Shown: positions 10,996-22,977, numbered from the stretch's first letter. The stretch: DNA of 64,000 nt from Symbiodinium natans (GCA_905221605.1 CAJNDS010002550.1:305431-369430); one strand, 5' to 3'. The notes: a model not told the origin generated them from the sequence alone. A program made the numbers and translations.

Positions 10996-12296
10996 AGCAG
11001 AGGTTGATTTGCTGAGTGGGCTGCTTGCCTCGCCAGACGCTTTGGCCTCGGAGTCAGAGCATCCAAGCAGTTTGGTTTAAGCGCTGACTACCCAAAGATC
11101 CCCATACCCCTGAAGTAAGGAATGTATCCTAAATTCTCATGGGGAGCCCTAAACCCTAAACCCTAAACCCTAAACCCTGAACACCTAAACCCTAAGCCCT
11201 AAACCCTAAACCCTAAACCCTAGGTAGATACTCTTTCAATAGGGCGGTGTTGGGCGCTCTGGGAAGGCCCTCGACAGGTTTTACATCTTCCCTCAATGGG
11301 TGCAAGAGGACCACATGTAGGAATATGTTGTTTACCAGGGTTTCTAGGGGCCATCCTAGGGTAGGTCCCTTAAGATGATCTGCGTTTTCCCCCTTAGTTT
11401 AAGGGTTTAGGGTTTCGGGTTTAGGGTTTGGAAGATCACACAAGCCTAAGCCCTAAACCCCAAGCCCTATTCAGGAATTGCTTTGCTTGAGGAATCGCTT
11501 GGGTTTTGGGTTTGGGGTTTATGTTATCAACCAAGTTGTATGTCTAGCATTTAAGCATGCTGGTTGGGCTGTACAGACCAAACAGTCACGTGATTTTGAT
11601 GTTGAGGTCCAGAAGTTAGCGGGGAAAAGATCGCAGCTTCTGCATTGAGAGCTAAAGTTAAACCCGCTGTTCGGGGAGGAAGACACCAACACAATAATCC
11701 GTAGAGCCCGACAATACCCAAGAAGCCTAAACCCAAAGCCGGCAACCCAAGCGAGATACCCGCATCCTGAACCCAAAACCTGGGTTTTCGTTTCGTGTTC
11801 AGGGAAACGACCCCTATGGCCGACATTCGTGAGATGCTGCCTTTATCATACGGCTGGCATCCGGAAGTGAAGGTTTCACGATTGAGGTAAAGGGTCCCAG
11901 GATTTTGGGGTGGTGCAGGGCTTGGGTTTAGGGTTTAGGTTTTAGGGTTTGGGGTTCAGGGGGGTTTCAGCATTTATTGGGAGAGCTTAAGGGACTTATT
12001 CAGATCTTCTTGCCCTTGTACTGCGGCTACGCCTGGATTGGATGTAGCGTTCCGGGGTTAAGCCTCAGTCAGATTGCAACTTAGGATTCAGGAGTCGGAC
12101 CCTAAACACTAAACTCCCAAGTCTACGGAGTTGTTGGAGGCAGCATACCCTAAACCCCTTACCCCTAACCCCTAACTAACCCCTAAACCCGAACCCCTAA
12201 ACCCTAAACCCTAAACCCTAAACCCTAAACCCTAAACCCTACATTGAATCCACACATATGTGGTACGCCTGACTTCATTGCGCTCCCGTCCACGAG

Positions 12297-12364
12297 GTGC
12301 GGCGAATGGCGTCACGCTTCGACTCCGAGAAGACGCTGCGAGTGCTGGGGCCCTCATTTGGGAG
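12297..12364 (+). CDS. Candidate exon, unknown protein
   Basis: VRRMASRFDSEKTLRVLGPS after acgag|G; CCCTAAA array 50 bp upstream. Donor unclear (gtgctg inside, or near 12364). Confidence 0.4.
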
Positions 12365-12884
12365 TTAAGGGTTTAAGGAATTAGGGTTTAGGGTTTATAG
12401 AAATTGTATAGCGTTCGGGGCCCAAAAAGTTTTGACCGAAAGTTTTGACCGAAACGTCTTGTTTTTTGGAACTAACTTTTCATTTTTGGGAGGGGGGGGA
12501 GGGGAGGGGGGGCGGCAAAGGGGGGGCCCTGTATTTCCCGTCTCTCTCTCTCTCTCGCCCTCCGTTTCTCTGTTTCTCCTGCTCTCGCTCAGCCTCTCTC
12601 GTTTTGTTTCTCTCCGTCCCTGTCCCCCCCTTTCACATTGCCTCTATCTCCCCTTCTCTCCCTGTATTTCTTCCTTTCTTTGTCTCCCTTACTCTCTGTC
12701 TCACACTCTCTATCCCTCCCTCCACCTCCCGTGCCTCCGCATGTTTCTCTCTCTCACTCTCTCTCTCTCTCTGGACTCGAGCACGTGGTCATTCGCATAG
12801 GCCTTCCCTTAACTCTCACACTGCTGAAGGCTGATTCTTCTCAAGGAAAACTGTAGCAGCATAATGCCCATTGATGAAATCCCG

Positions 12885-13050
12885 GGACTTTTAGTTGGCC
12901 TGTTTGCTTTTAAGGGCTTGGTTGACAAGATTGCCGGAGCCGATCTGTTACAGGACTTTTTGTTGGCTTGTTTCCTTGTACAGGCTTGGCTGAGAGGATT
13001 GCCGGGCCCCATCTGCTATGGGACTTTTTGTTGGCATGTTTTCTTTGTAG
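12885..13050 (+). repeat. 67-bp tandem repeat, about 2.5 copies
   Basis: Units start GGACTTTTTGTTGGC at about 12886, 12954 and 13021 and share GATTGCCGG. The open frames here follow the repeat. Confidence 0.75.
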
Positions 13051-13516
13051 GGCTGCGCGGGGGGGGGGGGGTCCCGAGATCAGCTTCTTGGCTGAAGGGT
13101 TTCTGGAAACCCTGAGGGAGCAAGGTTCGATACCGAGAGTGTCGTTCCGAATGATACACCTCCAAGGTTCGGGATCGAGAGCCCCCGGGGCCTTTTTGAA
13201 GCCTTCGGTGCCTTTGTGGGAACTTTTTGGGGGCCTCCGTGGCCTCCAGGCACTTGTTTGTGACTTTTTGGTGTTTGTATGGTGCCCGGAGCCTCCAGCC
13301 TCTTGTGGTGTGTAGTGCCAGAAGGCCTCAAAGGTTTACTCTAAACCTTAAACCCTAAATACTTAATCCGTCGTTTTTGAAGCTTAAACCTCAAACCTTA
13401 ACTGCCTAATCCGTAATCCAAAAAACCTTAAGCCTTACACCTTAGGCCTTAAGCCCTAAACCTTAAACCTAGCCTCACTCCTCTAAGCCACACCAGGAGG
13501 AACCAAAACCCAATGA

Positions 13517-13574
13517 GGCTCCATGCTGGATCCATGGCCGGAATTGGCGACGCGTTGCTGGCCGGGGTAGCTGG
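13517..13574 (+). CDS. Possible exon
   Basis: LHAGSMAGIGDALLAGVAG between atgag|G and donor CTGG|gttggt; TTTAGGG array directly downstream. More than one frame is open. Confidence 0.35.
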
Positions 13575-13994
13575 GTTGGTTTAGGGTTTAGGATGTAGGG
13601 TTTAGGGTTTAGGGTTTAGGGTCTAGGGTTTAGGGTTTAGGGTTTAGGAATTTTACACATTTACGAAGACCATTAGTGCAATTGTTTAGCTTTCGTGCTT
13701 TGTTTGTCTTGGGATGGAGTGCTGTGACGGCAAAGGTCCAGCAGGGTGAGAAATCGGGAAGCTTTGCACATCGGGGAGTGCGCCACACAGAAAATGGTGC
13801 TTAGGGTACAAGGGTCAGTACAATGAACCCAAAACCCCTAGACCCGAAAACACAAGAAAACTCCTGAACCCCCAAACGCCCTCCTAAACTCCTAAACCCT
13901 TAAAATCCTTAAAACCGATTCATTATTGGCTCAAGAGGCCCTCAACCCTAGACCCTAAACCCTAAACCCTCAACCCTAAACCCGAAACCCGCAG

Positions 13995-14070
13995 CCCCGA
14001 CTCGGCCAGGGTCCGTGGGCTGACCAGGCGGCCCGGCTCTCGCGTCAGCTGCCCCTGGCCCAGGGAGAGG
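13995..14070 (+). CDS. Candidate exon, unknown protein
   Basis: PRLGQGPWADQAARLSRQLP then LAQGE after cgcag; ends at AGAGG|gtttgg. Two frames are open, so the translation is uncertain. Confidence 0.35.
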
Positions 14071-14110
14071 GTTTGGGGCAGAGCTTCTGCAACCCTAAAC
14101 CCTGAACCCG

Positions 14111-14374
14111 AACCCCTAAACCCTAAACCCTAAACCCTAAACCCTAAACCCTAAACCCTAAACCCTAAACCCTAAACCCTAAACCCTAAACCGCCCGTCG
14201 AAGTCAGAGAAGTCGGTGTAAGAGGATCAAGGGTTTTTTTGCGAGTGCTTGGGGGGCTTCTTTGACTTTGGCGAACTTGTGGGGGGGCTGGGTGCGCTTG
14301 TGTTTAGGGTTTAGGGGTTTAGGGTTTAGGGTTTAGGGTTTAGGGTTTAGGGTTTAGGGTTTAGGGTTTAGGGC
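14111..14374. repeat. CCCTAAA array, 107-bp spacer, TTTAGGG array
   Basis: CCCTAAA (14111-14190) and TTTAGGG (14299-14374) face outward around a short unique spacer, the arrangement seen around exons. Confidence 0.85.
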
Positions 14375-14924
14375 TAGTGTACTTAGGACTTAAGCGTTTC
14401 GTTGGTGACTCTGCGCTGTTTTCTGGCTGGGGTTTTGAGATGTTCTCGTGGGCAGGTTTATGGGATCATCTGAGCAGACTGTTGGCGTACAGCTGTCCTG
14501 CTCCAAAGTAAAAGTCTTCAAGCAACCACAACCCGACCGCAAGTCTGTAAGGGAGGTGGGTTTCAGGCGGAGTAGGTTTCCGAGAAACCCCTAGCAAGAA
14601 GCCTCAGTACTGCTCCGTTACTTGAAGGGCCATGGAGGGTCTTTTGAGCACCCTAAATAATGTTATAACCAGAGTTACCCTACTCATAGCCCTACTTCTA
14701 AGTACCCATGAAAATTCAAGTTTTCTAGGATTCCAAGTATGGGCCCTTGATTTAGGTCCCTTGTTGTACAACCCTTATATACACTAATCACACAATGAGG
14801 CCCTATACTTCGGATACCTGCTGCGAGGTCCTTGGCAGATCGGAGGACGCTGAGAGTTGCCAGGGGGCTCAGGACAGAAAGTCGGGCGAGGGGTGCCAGA
14901 TCGACCAAGATAGAACTGCCCCCG

Positions 14925-15207
14925 AACCCTAAACCCTAAACCCTAAACCCTAAACCCTAAACCCTAAACCCTAAACCCTAAACCCTAAACCCCCGAAACA
15001 CCCCTAAACCCCTTAAAGAACTCCCAGGATCCTCCATTCAGGAGTTCGCTCAACCTCCGACCATGGCCCTTCGGCCCTCGGACCCTGAAACACCTCTCAG
15101 CCACGGGTTTAGGGTTTAGGGTTTAGGGTTTAGGGTTTAGGGTTTAGGGTTTAGGGTTTAGGGTTTAGGGTTTAGGGTTTAGGGTTTAGGGTTTAGGCTC
15201 TAGGGGT
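14925..15207. repeat. CCCTAAA array, spacer, TTTAGGG array
   Basis: 14925-14992 is CCCTAAA and 15106-15207 is TTTAGGG, separated by 110 bp of unique sequence. Confidence 0.85.
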
Positions 15208-15400
15208 TTAGGGTTTCGAGTTTCGGGTTTAGGGCTTGCAGTTCCCTAAACCCTAAATTGTCTGAGTCTTTCTTGATTCAAATTAGGTGCTTCGGGCTCG
15301 ATGATGAACAAGTGTGGGAACCCCCAATCAACTGAGGCTTGTCAAGACGCTTTGCCGTTTGGGGTTTGAGGCTTTAGGGTTCAGGCCCAGGGTTTGGAGT

Positions 15401-15509
15401 CTTAACTTAGGAGCCCAATAGGTAAACTTTAAACTTTTTGGGTATGCTAAACCCCTACTAAAAGAAAAGTTTGTTTTTTTGGGCCAAGGCATTGGGCAAC
15501 TAAGTTAAG
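15401..15509. repeat. Foldback element, family CTTAACTTAG, copy 1
   Basis: Ends cttaacttaggagcccaat and attgggcaactaagttaag; interior aactttaaactttttggg. Second copy at 22591-22693; partial relatives near 31900-31950 and 63160-63200. Confidence 0.8.
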
Positions 15510-15715
15510 CAAGCGGTTAGCGGCAATTAAGGATCATGGCACCCCCCGCTTCCACACATTCATGAGAAGATGTTTCCTCAAGAAACATCTCAAGCAGTTC
15601 CGCGCCTCAACCCCTAGAGCCCTAGACCCCTAAACCCCTAAACCCCTTAAACCCTAAACCCCTAAACCCCTAAACCCCTAAACCCCTACACCCTAAACCC
15701 CCGGAAGCCACTCAG

Positions 15716-15789
15716 ATCTCCGACGCACGGACGAAAGCTTCGCCGATGCTTTTGGAGACCATGCAGAAGACGTACAGAACTCAGTGCAG
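15716..15789 (+). CDS. Candidate exon, unknown protein
   Basis: ISDARTKASPMLLETMQK then TYRTQC between actcag and GCAG|gtcgtc. CCCCTAAA-type repeats upstream. Coding composition is good. Confidence 0.45.
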
Positions 15790-15897
15790 GTCGTCAGTGG
15801 CACCTGCATCACGAAGGGAATAGAATGTAGTATATGCGAACCAAAGAGCGAAACTTGGTTGAATCCTCTCCCACAGTAGAAAACCTCAGAGTCTCAG

Positions 15898-16146
15898 CTT
15901 GTGCCTGTGCTGGCTGAACTAAGGAGCAGAGCAAATCTGATCATGGAAACTCGACTTAAGACTCTACTTTTGAGCCTCCGACCCCCTTCTTGCAAGCTTT
16001 GCGAGAATGGTCCTTTACCAGCTGCGAACACCAAGGCACTAGCACATGAATGGCTGCTCGGAGTCGAAAACATGCTGAGCCGCAGCCGTAAGAGAGACAC
16101 TGTGACAAGAAGAAGGTCTGCAGAACAGACCTCTCGAATCCCGTAG
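15898..16146 (+). CDS. Candidate terminal exon with stop codon, unknown protein
   Basis: After gtctcag the frame reads LVPVLAELRSRANLIMETRL, continues through CKLCENGPLPAANTKALAHE and ends in a basic tail (SRSRKRDTVTRRR) at TAG 16144-16146. It would be the last exon of a gene. The Cys pair CKLC may bind metal, but no partner pair is visible. Not recognised. Confidence 0.4.
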   Translation, partial: LVPVLAELRSRANLIMETRLKTLLLSLRPPSCKLCENGPLPAANTKALAHEWLLGVENMLSRSRKRDTVTRRRSAEQTSRIP

Positions 16147-16349
16147 AGGCCCTTAACCCCCGAGCCCATGCTGTCCTAGAGACCTTGAGTCCTGAGATAG
16201 CTCTGCAGCCGAGTTTTCCAGCTCACTTTTTGTAGGGTTTAGGGTTTAGGGTTTAGGGTTTAGGGTTTAGGGTTTAGGGTTTAGGGTTTAGGGTTTAGGG
16301 TTCTTGCTTCTTGCAAGCTTTAGCAGCTGACGCCTTCCTCTTCCTCCAG

Positions 16350-16417
16350 CCATGGCGGAGATCGCCGCCTCGCAGCAGCTCATTGCACAGAGGCGGCTGA
16401 AGCTTCTCGGAGCAGAC
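16350..16417 (+). CDS. Candidate exon, possibly with a start codon
   Basis: Strong acceptor (ttcctcttcctccag), frame (M)AEIAASQQLIAQRRLKLLG then AD, donor GAC|gtgggg. The first codon pair CC-ATG could be a translation start. TTTAGGG arrays lie on both sides. Confidence 0.45.
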
Positions 16418-17346
16418 GTGGGGTTTAGGGTTTAGGATTTAGGGGATTTAGGGTTTAGGGTTTAGGGTTTAGGGTTTAGGGTTGGGGTTTAGGGTGTAGG
16501 GTGTAGGGTGTAGGGTTTAGGGTTATAGACCCCCAAAATCGTAGGATCCCCTTAAGAATATCATAGTTCGGAAAACCCCCCCCCAAGAACCCCCCCTCCC
16601 AGGCTGCACAAAAGTCTGTTTTTGTTAGCTGGCTATTGGGCAGCTAATAGCAGCTTATAGCCACACGACCCTTCCGCACTATTAGCTAGCTATTAGCACT
16701 GCTGACTGCTATTCGCCAGCTATTAGCGAACGCAGTCCTGGTTACACGACCCCCCCCCCCAAGCCAACAAGCCGCTAATAGCAGCTATTAGCTGGCGAAC
16801 AGTCTTCAATTCGCAGGGGTAACAAAGGCCCAGTCGACGTTGCGCGTTTTAATTAGCAAAAGGCTTGTCGCGCGCAGTAAGGATGGGGGCCTGGGGGGGG
16901 GGGTTGTTGGGGGGGGGGGTTTTCCGAACTATGAGAATAGGACCCCAAAAAGGTGCCCCTAATATGGTAAGCCTTTGCATGGGTTTGGGGTTTGGGAGAA
17001 GGGGTCAAGGGTTGCGCATAGGTTCAGGCCACGGGAGCTGGCTACGTACCCTGTGAAGCCTAAACTTTAAACCACCCTGCACCCTAAACAGGATTTTGGT
17101 GGGGGGGGGGGAGGGCAGGGGGGGGGGGGGGGGGGGGTGGGTGCGAAATCCCACTTTATCAGGCACGGCACACGACAGAGATCTAAGCCCCACGGTTTGT
17201 AATCCTGCAAGCCACTGAGCGGAACCCTTGTTGCCCTTTTTGGGCTGTGAAGTTACCAGGCCAAAACAGGATTCTGATGTGGTTACTGAGCTGCCGATTC
17301 TACGGCCCCAAATCCCTGCAACATGCATAGAACTACAGTGCCAATA

Positions 17347-17456
17347 CTTGGAGGTTCATGTGTGGGTATACGTGCGGTTATAAGTAGGGTAACTATGGTT
17401 GTAACCTTTTTTCGGGTACTTAGAACCCTACTTATAAGTACCCGTGAGCCTTCAAG
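17347..17456. repeat. Foldback element, family GGTTCATGGGTACTTA, copy 2
   Basis: cttggaggttcatg ... cccgtgagccttcaag with inner arms ttataagtaggg / ccctacttataagta. Confidence 0.8.
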
Positions 17457-17617
17457 TACACACCCCATTTAGAGGCTGCACAGCCGCGAGGATCTAGGGG
17501 CTGGGCCAGGGCCCCAATTCCTAAACCCTAAGCCCTAAACCCTATAAACATGAACCCCTAAACCCTAGACCCTAAACCCCTAACCCCTAATCTCTAATTC
17601 CCTAACCCTAAGCCAAG

Positions 17618-17690
17618 AGCGCAACACGAGGTTCCGCTTCATGATGCACGACGCCTGGGAGATCCTTCGAGCTGAAATGGGATTCTGCCC
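17618..17690 (+). CDS. Candidate exon; weak resemblance to the end of an eIF4G-type MIF4G domain
   Basis: Reads RNTRFRFMMHDAWEILRAEM. The R-x-RFM-x-x-D pattern recalls the last helix of MIF4G in eIF4G, but this is one short motif and may be chance. A foldback element begins at about 17695. Confidence 0.35.
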
Positions 17691-17694
17691 TATA

Positions 17695-17800
17695 GAGGTC
17701 GAAATAACTACGAATAGTATTCGCTTATGGTCCCTTTATAATTGTACTATAATAACCCCCAAAACCCTATTCTATTTACTAAGGCTCCTATATTAACCAT
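17695..17800. repeat. Repeat family GGTCGGATTAACTACGAATA
   Basis: gaggtcgaaataactacgaata ... cccccaaaaccctattct ... ggctcctatatta. Other copies at about 5134-5240, 22978-23096 and a short one at 5996-6060. Confidence 0.6.
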
Positions 17801-17983
17801 ATGGGGGTTTCCGAAAATGGGGGGGGGGGGGCGGGTACCCTTTTGGGGGCTCTGAGAATAAGGATTACACTATTTGGGGGTATGTTAAGGGTACCCCCCC
17901 CCCCCCCCCCCCCCCCGCCTAAACCCTCCTAAACCTGTGAAATTGCTGAGCCGCTCCTGGGCTTAGGTTCATGGGTACTTATA

Positions 17984-18095
17984 CTAGGACCGGGACTAGG
18001 CCCTTATTTCCTTTTGTTAGGGTTGGGGTTCCCTTGTAATCACTTTAAAACCAAAAGGGTACCCTTGTTGTTCCTCGCCTACTCCTTGGTCTAGC
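17984..18095. repeat. Foldback element, family CTAGGACCC, copy 1
   Basis: ctaggaccgggactaggcccttatttcc ... ggttggggttccctt ... aaaaccaaaagggtaccctt ... ggtctagc. Other copies at 33858, 37188, 50175 and 63904. Confidence 0.75.
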
Positions 18096-18300
18096 ATAAG
18101 CACGTTTGAGTTTGGGTAAACTTTGGTGATAATCATCACCGACAGCCCTACAGATACGTGCCCAGTAACTTTCAAATTCAAGTAGAATAAACTCCTGCAA
18201 GTTGGAATATGGTATCAGGCTGATTCGGCCTGGGATTCCCTTCAGTATACCTGTTGGGGTATGGGGATCAGAATGTTCCAACCTTTTGAAGTTTACTGTA

Positions 18301-18660
18301 GGTGTCGGAGTTCACCACCTTTCGCTGATGAAAAGTCGGAAGGCTTGTGCGAAGGCGACTCGGACATCGAGGTGTTTTGGAACGCCTTCGAGCAGGAGGT
18401 GCAGGCGGCCTCCTTGCTGGAAAACAACGCAACCGGCCACGAAGCGCTGCTGGCCGAACAAATCGAAGTGTTCGGCGAGGAGCCGGTCGTCCCTGCCGCC
18501 AGCCGTGCCCGCGCAGATCGAGCTCCCATCCGGGAGCGGGATTCTCCGGTGGTCGTCGATGCTGACGCGGCTGCGGAGACCCCGACGAAGCGGGGCCGCA
18601 GGGAGAGTACGTACAATCTCGACAACTTGCCCCGGGGCATTTGCACAGCGTGCAGTTTGG
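18301..18660 (+). CDS. Long (about 360 nt) candidate exon, acidic protein with possible zinc-binding CxxC
   Basis: The longest exon-like island outside the retrotransposon. After tactgtag the frame reads CRSSPPFADEKSEG, DSDIEVFWNAFEQEVQAASL, a disordered Asp/Ala-rich part, KRGRRESTYNLDNLPRG and ICTACSLVRAEV; if read on it gives FPRCPPC, so two CxxC pairs spaced 15 residues apart would be present. GC-rich third positions agree with this frame. The 3' boundary is uncertain; TTTAGGG-type sequence starts at 18718. Confidence 0.5.
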
Positions 18661-19334
18661 TCAGGGCCGAAGTCGCGACATTTCCACGCTGCCCCCCCTG
18701 CCTCTTTCCCTCCGAAGGGTTTAGGGGGTTTAGGGTTTTTAGGGTTTTTAGGGTTTTAAGGGTTTTTAGGGTTTAGGGTTTAGGGTTTAGGGGGGTTAGG
18801 GTTTTTAGGCCATCTCCCCTCCTCTTCCCTTCCCCTCCCTCCCTCCTTCCCTCCCTTTGTCCACTGTGTGCCCTGCGTGTTCCCAGACTCTTAGAAACAC
18901 TTACCTGATAAAAAATGTATACACAGATCAAACTATCCCCCCTTCATACAGGCTGCATGGTTATAGAGTTCTTAAGGGAGGGGGTTTCAAGCGGGTATGT
19001 AACCCAAGGTCCCCTAACACTCCCTTCTTCGCCCCCATGAACCCCCTCCCTTAAGAACCCCTGCCCAGGGTCCCGAACCTCAAGCCCTAAACCCCTTACA
19101 CAAAACACTAGGCTCCTAAACCCCTACACCCCGAAATCCCTAAACCCCTCAAATCCCTAAATCCCTAAACCCTAGCCCTAAACCCTAAACCCTAAACGCT
19201 CAGAAACCCTTAGGTTCGCAAAGAGCCCAAAAAACCGAAGGAACGCTCTTTTCGTCCACTGGCCCGTAGCGCCCGAAGTGGTGGCGAAACTGCTGCCAAG
19301 GCCATGCCGGGGTTCACCCTAAAAGTCCATGGTT

Positions 19335-19471
19335 GAGGGTTTAGGGTTTGGGGTTTAGGGTTAGGGTTTAGGGTTTAGGGTTTAGGGTTTAGGGTTTAGG
19401 GTTTAGGGTTTAGGGTTTAGGGTTTAGGGTTTAGGGTTTAGGGTTTAGGGTTTAGGGTTTAGGGTTTAGGG
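19335..19471 (+). repeat. Long TTTAGGG array
   Basis: About 19 units. Confidence 0.9.
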
Positions 19472-19872
19472 TCCATGTTCCTATACAGTATATACTTGCT
19501 TGGGCCTCAAAGGGGATTCCATATAATACTCACATAATAGATCTGGGGCCCAGGCTTATATTTCATACATGGGCCATGGACCCTTAGGGTCAGGGATATA
19601 TATATATATATATTATATATATATATGGGGTTACGTAAGGGCGGGAACTAAGGGGCTTGGTGTTTAAGGCTTTCGGGGCGGGTGGATTCGTGGTTGGTGC
19701 GTTGCACAAGCTCCGCGGAAGCAACGAAGCCCGATTGCGTCTTAGGTTTTAGGATTTATCGATGGTCGGGGCTCTTGAGTTTCGAAGGTTTCATTGTTTT
19801 TTTTTGGGTTTCAGGGTTTTTGGGTACTCTAAAATCAGAGCTTCGGTTTAGCTAAGAGGAGGTGCACTGAAG

Positions 19873-19908
19873 ACTGACACCCTCACACTCTTCGACACGG
19901 AGGAGGCC
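19873..19908 (+). CDS. Candidate exon, unknown protein
   Basis: TDTLTLFDTEEA ending at a consensus donor (GCC|gtgagt). Short, but the donor is excellent. Confidence 0.4.
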
Positions 19909-21006
19909 GTGAGTCCCCAGACACCCAGCAACCGGGCTGAGGCCGTCAACCCCAAACCCGAAACCTAAACCCTAAACCCTAAATGGAGGAGCCTCCGGCT
20001 CAGGCCGCCGACCCAAGAGGCCCGAAACCTCTCAACCCTCAAACCAAGGTTCGGGGTTTGAGGCTGTGTTGTGGGAATGGGGGGGTAGAGGCTTCGAACT
20101 GTTGGAGTGGTTGGCGTAAGGTTGCAACATAGGCAACCTTACCGTGAAACCTCAATCCTAGTCCCTAAATCCCAAACCCCTAACCCTAAACCCCACACCC
20201 GAGTTTGCGGGGTGGGGGGGTGCGGGGGATGTGGGGAGAGGGGGGGGGGGGAGTGAGGTGGGGGGGGGAGGGGTGGGGGCTTGCCAAAGGAGCCCCCTGT
20301 GCTGAAGCGCCTGTGGCGCGGTCCTGCATGAACAAATTGTGCACCGACCCCCCACCCCCCCCCCCCCCCCCCCCCCCCCCACGTTTTAAGGTTTTTGGGG
20401 GTGTAAGGGGAGGGGGAGGGTTCCCTCCCCCAAAACCATCCAACACGCCGCCGGGGTCGGCGGACCCTAAACCCTAAACCCTCAACCCTCAACCCTAAAC
20501 CCTAAACCCGCCCTCTTGGCCAGGGGCCTGGAGCCCGACATCTTGGAAGGTTCAGCTTGGGTGGGCCCCTGGGCTGCTTAGGGGTGAGGGTGCTTTAGGG
20601 TTTTGGGTTTAGGGTTTAGGGTTTGGGGTTTAGGGTTTATATAGGGTTTAGGGGGTTTAGGTCTTGAGGATTCAAATCTGTATCGGAGTATCTCCGGTTC
20701 AGGGTCCAACGACTTCGCAGTCCATGCTTTTGTAGCTGCTAGACTGTAACCCTAAACCCTGAACCCTACACCCTATAAACTATAAACCCTAAACCCTATA
20801 AACCCCAACCCTCATAAGCCCTAGACCCTATAGGCCCTATACACCAAACCCAAAACCCTATAAACCCAAAACCCTATAAGCCCTGTAAACCCTTTAGGTC
20901 TTATAAAACCTGTAGGCCCTACAAACCCTATAAGCCCTAAACCCTACAAGCCCCATAAACCCTACAAGCCTTAAACCCTGAACCCTAAACCCCCTCCTTT
21001 TTGCAG

Positions 21007-21053
21007 GATAGAACCCCCTGAGGCCGACCTCGCCGAAAACCCATGTCTGCAGG
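21007..21053 (+). CDS. Candidate exon, unknown protein
   Basis: Strong acceptor (ctcctttttgcag|G) and frame IEPPEADLAENPCLQ, ending directly at gtttag. CCCTAAA-rich sequence upstream. A GC donor after GAG (gccgac) is an alternative. Confidence 0.45.
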
Positions 21054-22590
21054 GTTTAGGTTTGGGGTTAAGGGCTAAGGACTCCAGAGCCACATCTCCC
21101 GAACAACCATGGGCCCTTAGCATGGTTTATAGGGCTTTGAGTTATGGGGTTTTGGTTTTTTTTGTTTTAACGGGTTCGGGTGTATAGGGTCTAGGGTTTA
21201 TAGGGTTTATTTAGGGTTTAGGGTTTTGGGACTTCTTTCCCGTCTCTAAGCTTCAAAGCGCGTTTCTTCCCCAAAACGGTACACCTTCAGAACTTGAGCC
21301 CTCCTAATCTAAGGTTGGAGTCATGGGCCTTTAGTATGAGCACGTAAAGGAGAGCTTCCCTTGTTCGGGGTTTGGGATTTGGAGGGTTTAGGGTTTAGAG
21401 TTCAGGGTTTAGGGTTTAGGGTTAGGGCTTACATCCTGCAGGTGATAAAAGCCAGAGACTTAGGAGACTGACAGGTGGAATGGATGTACTGGATTCCAGG
21501 TCTGTTCACGTGGCTTTCTCATGCTTCTCCCTTACGAAACCTACCGCGTGTAAAATCAAAGAACAGTTCCAGCCCCCCACCCAGTCCGTTGGCTCCCTTT
21601 TCCCGGTCGTCTGGTATTTTGACAGGCGGCGAACTCAGAGACCGATTCGCGAGAGTTGAAATACGCAGTCATTCTGGGTTTTCTTAGGCTTTGGAAATCA
21701 TAGAGGCTTACTTCTCAAACTTAGGGCCCCTCCCTGGACAAGAGGGGCCACTTTGTAATAAGGACCCTTTAAAAGGGACCATAGTTTCGTGACCAAAGGT
21801 GCCCCGTCCCAAACATACTCTCCAGAAGGCCTGAATGAGTTCAAGGGCCATCAGAATCAATTCCAAGTCCAAAATTCTTAAGAAAATAGAATTTTAAAAG
21901 GAAAAAGTTGAATCAAATTCTTCAGAAAATGCACTTTGAAACGAACAAGTTGAATCAAACAAGCAACAGCCAAGACAGCAGCGAAACGGATTTTGCCGCT
22001 GTGTAGAGGCTCCAGGGCTCCGAGGGGCCTGGATGGGCTAAAACCCGAAACCCTAAACCCTAAATCCCTATAAGCCCTATAAACCCTATAAACCCTAAAC
22101 CCTATAAACCCCATTTTCCGTATAACCCCAGAAACCCTAAACCCCAAACCCTAAACCCTATAAACCCCCCATTTCCCTATAACCCCATCTAATCCAGAAC
22201 CCAAAAGACTATAACCCCATATAATCCAGAACCCAAAAGATGAATGCTTCGGACTGAAGGCCTGGTGCTCCTCACGGAGCGCGGCGTCTCCGCCGCACAC
22301 CCGCTGGGACGCACACTTGCGCCTCGTGGGAACAGGGGGCCTCGAGCACTTTAGGGGTTTAGGGCTTAGGGTTTAGGGTTTAGGGTTTAGGGCTTAGAGC
22401 TTAGGGCTAAGGGTTTAGGTGTTAGGGTTTCGGGTGTAGGGTTTAGGGTGAGGTGAGGCTCTGCATTGTACCATGTGAGAAGCATACCGTGCGCAGCTTC
22501 GATCAAGAGATGGGAGGGCATTGTCAGGCAGATGAGAAGTGATTGTCAGAGTCTTCCGACAGACGTCAGAATCTTCAAGCAGCAGTGTAG

Positions 22591-22693
22591 TCTTAGGAGC
22601 CCAATAGGTGAACTTTAAACTTTTTGGGCATACTAAACCCCTACTAAAAGAAAAGTTTAATTTTTTTTGGGCCAAGGTATTGGGCAACTAAGT
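22591..22693. repeat. Foldback element, family CTTAACTTAG, copy 2
   Basis: cttaggagcccaataggtg ... ggtattgggcaactaag, about 90% like 15401-15509 by eye. Confidence 0.8.
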
Positions 22694-22725
22694 AGTAGTG
22701 CTGAACCCAGCATCACCCGCTTGAG

Positions 22726-22774
22726 GTGCGTCCGATTGATCACCTGGGTGCCAACATCCGTTGCCCAGCCGAAG
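22726..22774 (+). CDS. Candidate exon, unknown protein
   Basis: VRPIDHLGANIRCPAE between ttgag|G and a consensus donor GAAG|gtaaac. Directly downstream of a foldback element (22591-22693). Confidence 0.45.
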
Positions 22775-22977
22775 GTAAACGTGGGAACCTGAATCGTGGG
22801 CCCAGCGTCAACCTCCGAAACCCTGAACCCAAGACTTCGTGTCGTTGGCAAGGTGTGGTTATAGCTTTGGCAGCCTGGTCAGGGTCGCTGCCAATTTTCG
22901 TGGCGATGTCGCTGGATTTGTTGGGTTTCAGAGAGCTTTACCAATCAGGCGCGGCAAAGGTCGAACTAGAGTAACGA

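Noticed and set aside
12432-12856. Ser/Leu-rich frames on the + strand
   Set aside because: Low-complexity CT-rich sequence; three frames are open at once.
20510-20551. ALLARGLEPDILE as part of a pentatricopeptide repeat
   Set aside because: Only a short match to a loose motif, without neighbouring repeats; the acceptor would fall inside the motif.
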